This document shows positions 6,614-10,875 of a stretch of 10,875 nucleotides of DNA, one piece after another; the first letter of the stretch is position 1; each line of letters opens with the position of its first letter. The translations under genes were made by a program, and so were the position numbers. The notes below the pieces were generated by a model. That model was not told the DNA's origin. It worked only from the letters and a program-made list of their open reading frames with translations, and searched no databases. This DNA is from Pseudomonadota bacterium (GTDB lineage Bacteria > Pseudomonadota > Alphaproteobacteria > Rhizobiales > Devosiaceae): assembly GCA_023428425.1 (NCBI GenBank), contig JAEYYP010000333.1, positions 1-10,875 of the forward strand. The letters are read 5' to 3'.

Positions 6614-8121
6614 ACGAGCCCCTCCGCTCCATCGTCATCGTCGGCGGCGGCTCGGCCGGCTGGATCGCCGCGACCTACCTGGCCCGGATGCTTCGCCGCC
6701 AGCGGATAAGGATCACGCTGGTCGAGAGCCCGGACATCGGCACCATCGGGGTCGGCGAGGCGACCATCCCATCCATGGTGCGCTTCGTCCGCGCCACCGG
6801 GCTCGACGAGGCCGAGTTCATGCGGCGCGTCTCGGGCAGCTACAAGCTCGCCATCCGCTTCACTGACTGGATCGAGCCGGGCCACGAGTACTGGCACCCA
6901 TTCGGCATGGCCGGGCAGCGACTGGGCGGCAACGACGCCTTCCACTACTGGTTCGCTCGCAGACAGGCCGGCATCGATGGCGGCCCCTATGCCGGGCTTG
7001 CGGTGCAGCAGCACCTCGCCGCCGCCCACCGCGCGCCGCGCCCGCTCGACCGGTCGTCCCCGATCATCGAGCAAGGCACCTATGCCTACCACCTCGATGC
7101 CGGGGCATTGGCCCTCTACCTGCGCGAGATCGCTACCGGCGAAGGCGTGACGCACCTGTTCGGCCAGGTGTCCAATGTCGAACTCGCGCCCGATGGCTCG
7201 ATCGCAGCCATCGATATCGGGGGCGAGCGCAGGCTGACCGCCGACCTGTATGTCGATTGCACCGGCTTCCGCGGCGTGCTTTCGGAGCAGGCGCTCAAGG
7301 ACCCGTGGATCGACTGGAACCACCAGCTGCTCAACGATCGCGCCGTCGCCATGCCGGTGACGCGGGGCGAAGATGTGCCGCCCTATACCCACGCCACCGC
7401 CATGCCCGATGCCGGCTGGGTGTGGCAGATCGCGCTCAGTTCGCGGACCGGCATGGGCTACGTCTATTCGAGCGCCCATGTCGACGACGACAAGGCGACC
7501 GAAACGCTTATCGCCCAGGCCGGTTTGAAGCGCCGCCGCACCGCCGACCCGCGGTTGCTGCGCATGCGAATCGGCCACCGCACGGAGTTCTGGAAGAAGA
7601 ACTGCATCGCCATAGGGCTGGCCGGCGGCTTCGTCGAACCGATCGAATCCACCGGGCTGCACGCGACACTGCGCGGCGTCGAACTGCTGTTCGAGTATCT
7701 GCCGACCAGCGACACGCTTCCCGCCCTGCGCGACGCCTACAACCGGCGCATGACGCGGCTATGGGACGAAATCCGCGATTTCATTATCCTCCACTACTGG
7801 GTCAACCGCCGCACCGAGCCGTTCTGGCGCGATGCGCGCAATGTGCCGCTGCCGACCAGCTTCGAGGACCTGCTGGCCCTGTACGACGAGTTCGGCCAGG
7901 TCGAGCCGGTGGATAGCTCGGTGTTTGCCGACACCAACCACTATTTCATCCTTGCCGGGGCGGGGCGCTATCCGCTCCGGGCCCATCCGCGGACCCTGCT
8001 TGCGCCGCCGGCCGAGCTCGACCGATACTTCGCCGACCTCGCACGCCAGAACGCCGCAATCACCCAATCCATGCCGACGTATGTGGAGTTGCTCAATGCC
8101 ATCCACGCGCCGCAAGGCTGA
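6610..8121 (+). CDS. Flavin-dependent tryptophan halogenase family protein
   Basis: FAD-dependent halogenase-family protein of 503 residues, close to the usual length. The dinucleotide-binding motif is VGGGSAGW at 11-18. GVGEATIPS (47-55) is the family's flavin-contact segment. The catalytic Lys is Lys79 in GSYKLAI, and Glu346 in GFVEPIESTGL (340-350) matches the second catalytic residue; both fall on the same numbers as in PrnA. HPFG (96-99) corresponds to the substrate-side HPFG of tryptophan halogenases. The diagnostic WxWxIP motif appears as WVWQIA (270-275), with Ala in place of the last Pro. In the family, a reduced flavin and O2 give HOCl or HOBr, which reaches the substrate through the Lys; a separate flavin reductase is needed and none is visible here. 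The substrate may be free Trp, another indole or pyrrole, or a Trp residue in a peptide. The last 26 bases overlap the next gene. Confidence 0.92.
   Translation: MNEPLRSIVIVGGGSAGWIAATYLARMLRRQRIRITLVESPDIGTIGVGEATIPSMVRFVRATGLDEAEFMRRVSGSYKLAIRFTDWIEPGHEYWHPFGMAGQRLGGNDAFHYWFARRQAGIDGGPYAGLAVQQHLAAAHRAPRPLDRSSPIIEQGTYAYHLDAGALALYLREIATGEGVTHLFGQVSNVELAPDGSIAAIDIGGERRLTADLYVDCTGFRGVLSEQALKDPWIDWNHQLLNDRAVAMPVTRGEDVPPYTHATAMPDAGWVWQIALSSRTGMGYVYSSAHVDDDKATETLIAQAGLKRRRTADPRLLRMRIGHRTEFWKKNCIAIGLAGGFVEPIESTGLHATLRGVELLFEYLPTSDTLPALRDAYNRRMTRLWDEIRDFIILHYWVNRRTEPFWRDARNVPLPTSFEDLLALYDEFGQVEPVDSSVFADTNHYFILAGAGRYPLRAHPRTLLAPPAELDRYFADLARQNAAITQSMPTYVELLNAIHAPQG
8085..8088 (+). promoter_or_regulatory. 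Shine-Dalgarno setting the start of the 264-residue protein gene
   Basis: GGAG sits 7 bases before the ATG at 8096, within the halogenase coding region. The frame is open upstream to at least 7832, so this site and the downstream protein character decide the start. Confidence 0.65.
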
Positions 8122-8890
8122 GCCACCCGAGGCGCTGCTGCGCAGCTACGCCGAAGGCCTCGGCTTGCCCGTGATGGGCGAAAGCTCGGTGAAGCTGGTG
8201 CCGGGTGCTGCGCTGGCGGAGCGCTACCTGCTCTCGGTCCCGGCTCCGGACATCACTCCCCGGCAGGTGGCCGAACTGGTCCACCTCGCAGTCTCCGTCG
8301 GCCTCGAGCCGGAAATGGCGGATCGCGTCGCAACCGACTTGCCGCTTTCGACCAACCTGCATTTCGGCTTCGAGCGCGAGGGCGAGCAAACGACGCTGAA
8401 GCTCTACTGCGAGTTTCCGATCGAGCGTGGCTGGGATATCGCGCGGCGGGGCGGCCACCCCATGCTCGTCCACCGCGCCGTCAAGTGGGACCCGCGAGAC
8501 GCCAATCGCGCCGCCGTCTCCCGCTATGTTGCCCACCCGGCGCGCAACGTCGCTGACACTGGCGATCGTATCCGCGAATTGCTGGGGCAGGGGGCGCCTG
8601 CCGACCTGGCCATCGGCCTGTTCAACCGCGCCGCCGGCCGCATCCCGGCGCAGGAGCGACTGTTCCTCGAAGTCGAGGAGGAGGGAAGCCCCCGCCGGTC
8701 GTTCGACCTGAAGCTCTACGATGCCCGCTTCACCACCGCCGATCTCGGCCCGGCGCTGCCCGGCCTCATCGCGTTCTTCGGCATCGAGGGTTTTCGCGTA
8801 CCGGCCGCCGCACTGGGCCACATCGCGGGTGGTCGCGGCCGCGACGGCAAGCCGTTCCTGACCCTCTACTATGGTGGAGGCCAGGCATGA
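8096..8890 (+). CDS. Uncharacterised beta-rich protein, possibly PT-barrel-like
   Basis: I do not recognise this 264-residue protein with certainty. It has no signal peptide, membrane helix or Cys-rich motif. It alternates amphipathic helices with strands that end in paired aromatic or charged runs: LSTNLHFGFERE (84-95), TTLKLYCEFP (99-108), RLFLEVEEEG (188-197), RSFDLKLYDA (201-210) and a C-terminal GKPFLTLYYGG (251-261). The repeated strand pattern with KLYxxxP/KLYDA and a terminal LTLYY strand resembles aromatic prenyltransferase (ABBA, PT-barrel) proteins, but no catalytic signature was confirmed. The neighbouring 288-residue protein shows a similar strand style. It overlaps the halogenase by 26 bases and the next gene by ATGA, so it surely belongs to the same operon. 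If it is a prenyltransferase, the indole halogenase next door would be a natural partner; a binding or scaffold role is equally possible. Confidence 0.75.
   Translation: MPSTRRKAEPPEALLRSYAEGLGLPVMGESSVKLVPGAALAERYLLSVPAPDITPRQVAELVHLAVSVGLEPEMADRVATDLPLSTNLHFGFEREGEQTTLKLYCEFPIERGWDIARRGGHPMLVHRAVKWDPRDANRAAVSRYVAHPARNVADTGDRIRELLGQGAPADLAIGLFNRAAGRIPAQERLFLEVEEEGSPRRSFDLKLYDARFTTADLGPALPGLIAFFGIEGFRVPAAALGHIAGGRGRDGKPFLTLYYGGGQA
8876..8880 (+). promoter_or_regulatory. Strong Shine-Dalgarno for the 288-residue protein gene
   Basis: GGAGG is 6 bases upstream of the ATG at 8887 and falls in the last codons of the preceding gene. It is the clearest ribosome-binding site in the window and supports 8887 over the in-frame ATG at 8905. 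Confidence 0.7.
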
Positions 8891-9753
8891 GCGGCGAAGC
8901 GTGGATGGAGCCGACACAACCCGGCGACCACTATGCCGACTACTGCCAGTGGCCCTACGATCCGCCGACCCCGACCGGCGGCAAGCTGCGCCAGTCGAGC
9001 CTGCTTTGGGCCGCGCTCGACGCGGCGGGTGCCCACCCCAACCTTGCCGCGGCCTGCCGCGAACTCCGCCGCGTGCTCGGCCCGTTTCGCACCGTCTACG
9101 GGGTGAAGCTGCAGGAGGGCCGCCTGAGCTTCGAGTTCTATTTCTACGACTACGCCCGCCTCGACCGCGACATGTCGATCCCGCAGGTCCTCGCTGCGCT
9201 CTCGCCCTATGTCCGCTGCGAGCTGCCTGAGGTGGAAGCCCGACCGTACTTCATGTTCTCGCTCGATCTCGATGACGCGATCGTCACGGGTGCAGCGCCG
9301 CTCGCCGAGATCGACCTCTACATCGGCAACCCTGGCAGCACCGTCTCGTCCGGCATCTGCTACGCGCACCGGACCGAAGGGCTCGAACTCAAGAACTTCT
9401 ACTTCTTCTTCGATGCCCGCTCCGAGCAGCGCCACATCGCCGACAAGGTCGCGGCCAGTGCCCACCTCGATGCCGGCTTCGACCTCGATCAGATCCTGTG
9501 GCCGGAAATGGTGGATTGTGGTGTCATCGTCGTCGCCAACAAGCGACGGCACGATGGCATCTACTTCTCCCGAATTCGCTCGAACCAGCTCGGTCAGTTC
9601 TTCGCGCGTGCCGGCTGGCCGTCAGGGCTCCGCGAACTGCACGCGCTGCATGCACGCCGCTTTGACCACCTGCTGTTCGATATCGGCATCGACTATGCTG
9701 TCGAAGACGGCCGCGCCGTGATACTGAAGTCAGCCTTCTACGGCCTGCTGTGA
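8887..9753 (+). CDS. Uncharacterised protein, beta-rich, aromatic-rich
   Basis: Unrecognised soluble protein of 288 residues. It opens with an aromatic, Pro-rich segment (HYADYCQWPYDPPTPTGG, 15-32) and a helix (36-65). A series of aromatic strands follows: YGVKLQEG (71-78), RLSFEFYFYDYARLD (79-93), PYFMFSLDLDD (120-130), EIDLYIGNPG (141-150), ELKNFYFFFDARSE (167-180), CGVIVVANKRR (211-221), GIYFSRI (224-230) and RAVILKSAFYGLL (276-288). The order of paired strands and short helices suggests a closed or half beta-barrel, like that proposed for the preceding gene, and the two could be diverged relatives or subunits. The four Cys (20, 111, 158, 211) are scattered and form no metal motif. The start overlaps the previous stop as ATGA. 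A radical SAM gene begins 9 bases after its stop. Function is not known; substrate handling or a prenyltransferase-like role are guesses. Confidence 0.75.
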   Translation: MSGEAWMEPTQPGDHYADYCQWPYDPPTPTGGKLRQSSLLWAALDAAGAHPNLAAACRELRRVLGPFRTVYGVKLQEGRLSFEFYFYDYARLDRDMSIPQVLAALSPYVRCELPEVEARPYFMFSLDLDDAIVTGAAPLAEIDLYIGNPGSTVSSGICYAHRTEGLELKNFYFFFDARSEQRHIADKVAASAHLDAGFDLDQILWPEMVDCGVIVVANKRRHDGIYFSRIRSNQLGQFFARAGWPSGLRELHALHARRFDHLLFDIGIDYAVEDGRAVILKSAFYGLL

Positions 9754-9762
9754 GCGCTGCGC

Positions 9763-10674
9763 GTGACGAGATTTCTGCACGACCGCTACATCGAAATGAC
9801 CATGGAGTTCCGCTGCAACCTGCGCTGCGTGCACTGCATGATCGAAGGCACGATGGATCGCCTGCGGCCGGAATCCGACGCCGCGTTTGAGCGCATCCTC
9901 CGGCAGAACGCCGAAACCAGCCAATATGACGGCCTGATCCTCACCGGCTCGGAGATCACCCTGCGCCGCGACCTCCCGGAGCTGGCGAAGCGCGCCCGCG
10001 CCCACGGCTTCAGCCATGTCCGCATCCAGACCCACGGCGTCCATCTCGCCGATCGGGGCTATGCGGATCGCCTGGTCGACGCGGGGATCGACGAGTATTT
10101 CGTCTCCGTCACCGCCCCCACTGCCGAGCTGCACGACCAGATCACCCAGGTCCCCGGCGCCTTCGACAAGATGATGGCGGGCTTCGACAATCTCGACCGC
10201 TACGACCACGTCGTCATTGTCACCAATACGGTGGTGACCGCGCTGAGCTACCGGCACCTGCGTGAAGTGGTGGATCGCCTCGCCCACCTCAGGCGCCTGA
10301 TGCAGATGGAGTTCTGGGTCTACTGGCCGATGGCTGAGACCGACGAGAAGAACCTCATCGTCCGCCACTCGGAGTCGCTGCCCTACCTGCGCGACGCCAT
10401 TCGCGCCGCCCGGGCGCTGGGCCGCGATATCGAGGTCAAGAACTTCCCGCACTGCCTGCTCGGCCCCGATGGCGACGCGCTCACCAACGACCAGCCGCAA
10501 CTGATCATCGACCCCGCCTTCTGGTCCGAGTTCATGCGCAACGGCTTCCACCAGTGCGTTTACCGCGACCAGTGCGCCTCCAAGGCCTGCCTGGGTCTGA
10601 ACACCGCCTACATCAACCGTTTCGGTTACGAGGAAGGCATCCTCGCCCCGATGCGCGAGCCGGAGCCGGTGTGA
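9763..10674 (+). CDS. Radical SAM enzyme with probable auxiliary Fe-S cluster
   Basis: Radical SAM protein of 303 residues. The cluster-binding motif CxxxCxxC is CNLRCVHC at 18-25 (Cys18, Cys22, Cys25). TGSEITL at 61-67 occupies the GGEP position that contacts SAM; RIQTHG at 87-92 and DEYFVSV at 110-116 are the following barrel strands. C-terminal Cys residues at 231 (NFPHC), 265, 271 and 276, followed by LGLNTAYINRFG, resemble the auxiliary-cluster region (SPASM/twitch-like) of enzymes that modify peptides. In that class, SAM cleavage starts a 5'-deoxyadenosyl radical that abstracts hydrogen from the substrate. The predicted start is GTG at 9763, nine bases after the previous stop and without a clear Shine-Dalgarno; the alternative ATG (codon 12) would remove the first beta strand. 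It is co-transcribed with the halogenase. It carries no RRE domain of its own; the PqqD-like domain in the M50 protein could serve that purpose. The reaction is unknown. Confidence 0.9.
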   Translation: MTRFLHDRYIEMTMEFRCNLRCVHCMIEGTMDRLRPESDAAFERILRQNAETSQYDGLILTGSEITLRRDLPELAKRARAHGFSHVRIQTHGVHLADRGYADRLVDAGIDEYFVSVTAPTAELHDQITQVPGAFDKMMAGFDNLDRYDHVVIVTNTVVTALSYRHLREVVDRLAHLRRLMQMEFWVYWPMAETDEKNLIVRHSESLPYLRDAIRAARALGRDIEVKNFPHCLLGPDGDALTNDQPQLIIDPAFWSEFMRNGFHQCVYRDQCASKACLGLNTAYINRFGYEEGILAPMREPEPV

Positions 10675-10875
10675 TGAGCGGACAGGCCCGCCGCCGCGCC
10701 CCGGCCTTGCAGCTCTACCCCGAGCGGCCGGACAAGAAGGAAGGCAAGCTCGATGCCGCCCTCCACGCCATCGAGGCACAGGTCGTCGCGCCGCTGGCCA
10801 AGCGCCGCGGCCAGTCGCTGTTCCGGCTAGTGCCGATGGTACACGCCATCGCGCCCTCGCTGCTCGACATGCCGC
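10674..10875 (+). CDS. Start of an unidentified gene, possibly SecA-like (3' end outside window)
   Basis: The ATG overlaps the radical SAM stop (TGATG), with GGAG at 10662-10665 as ribosome-binding site, and the frame stays open to the window edge, giving 67 residues. The N-terminus is basic (SGQARRRAPALQLYPERP), then a helix-rich part with KLDAALHAIEAQVVAPLAKRR and a segment FRLVPMVHAIAPSLLDMP. The last piece lines up by eye with the first helix of SecA proteins, where (I/V)NAMEP is followed by four residues and LSDEEL, so a SecA-related protein is one possibility. Nothing else in the fragment identifies it, and the match is too short to be firm. Reading frame and operon position are well supported. 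Confidence 0.7.
   Translation, partial: MSGQARRRAPALQLYPERPDKKEGKLDAALHAIEAQVVAPLAKRRGQSLFRLVPMVHAIAPSLLDMP

Noticed and set aside
7832..8095. Upstream extension of the 264-residue protein
   Set aside because: It lies inside the halogenase gene in another frame and reads as Pro/Ser/Arg-rich noise; a GGAG 7 bases before 8096 marks the real start.
9730..10779. Minus-strand open frame (349 codons) opposite the radical SAM gene
   Set aside because: No domain features, and it covers the CxxxCxxC enzyme on the other strand; an effect of GC bias.
1..10875. tRNA, rRNA, CRISPR array, transposase or attachment site
   Set aside because: None was seen on reading through; coding density leaves only the 232-base repeat-bearing gap, and no direct-repeat array or integrase is present.

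Overview
The window is very GC-rich and densely coding. All genes lie on the plus strand, with short gaps or few-base overlaps. The composition, the weak or GTG starts and an inverted pair of GC-rich palindromic repeats (core ACCCTCCCC-loop-GGGGAGGGT) fit an alphaproteobacterium, most likely Hyphomicrobiales (Devosia-like). That placement is an inference from style, not from a marker gene.

Region A (about 1-4726) is a three-gene envelope module. Gene 1 has cytoplasmic GAF-like domains fused through one membrane helix to a HlyD-type adaptor. Gene 2 fuses an N-terminal PqqD-like peptide-binding domain to an M50/site-2-protease membrane core (HELGH) and a C-terminal HlyD-like domain. Gene 3 is a secreted periplasmic adaptor with a signal peptide. 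Spacings are 6 and 2 bases, so this is one transcription unit. No pump, ABC ATPase or outer-membrane channel is visible here.

Region B (4727-4958) is the only real intergenic gap. It holds two 71-bp copies of a palindromic repeat in inverted orientation.

Region C (4959 to the right edge) is a tightly coupled biosynthetic run. It encodes a class I SAM O-methyltransferase, a uridine-kinase-like P-loop protein, a flavin-dependent tryptophan-halogenase family protein with both catalytic residues (Lys79, Glu346), two unrecognised beta-rich proteins, a radical SAM enzyme with a probable auxiliary Fe-S cluster, and the first 67 codons of a further gene that may be SecA-like. Nearly every junction is an overlap (GTGA, ATGA, 26 bases, TGATG) or a very short gap.

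Taken together, a PqqD-like domain, an intramembrane-type protease, three HlyD-type adaptors, a radical SAM enzyme, a halogenase and a methyltransferase suggest a pathway that modifies a peptide or other small metabolite and moves it across the envelope. Tailoring would be by halogenation, methylation and radical chemistry. The substrate, possibly a ribosomal precursor peptide, was not found in this window. The system as a whole does not match any characterised cluster I can name, and that is the main point of interest.
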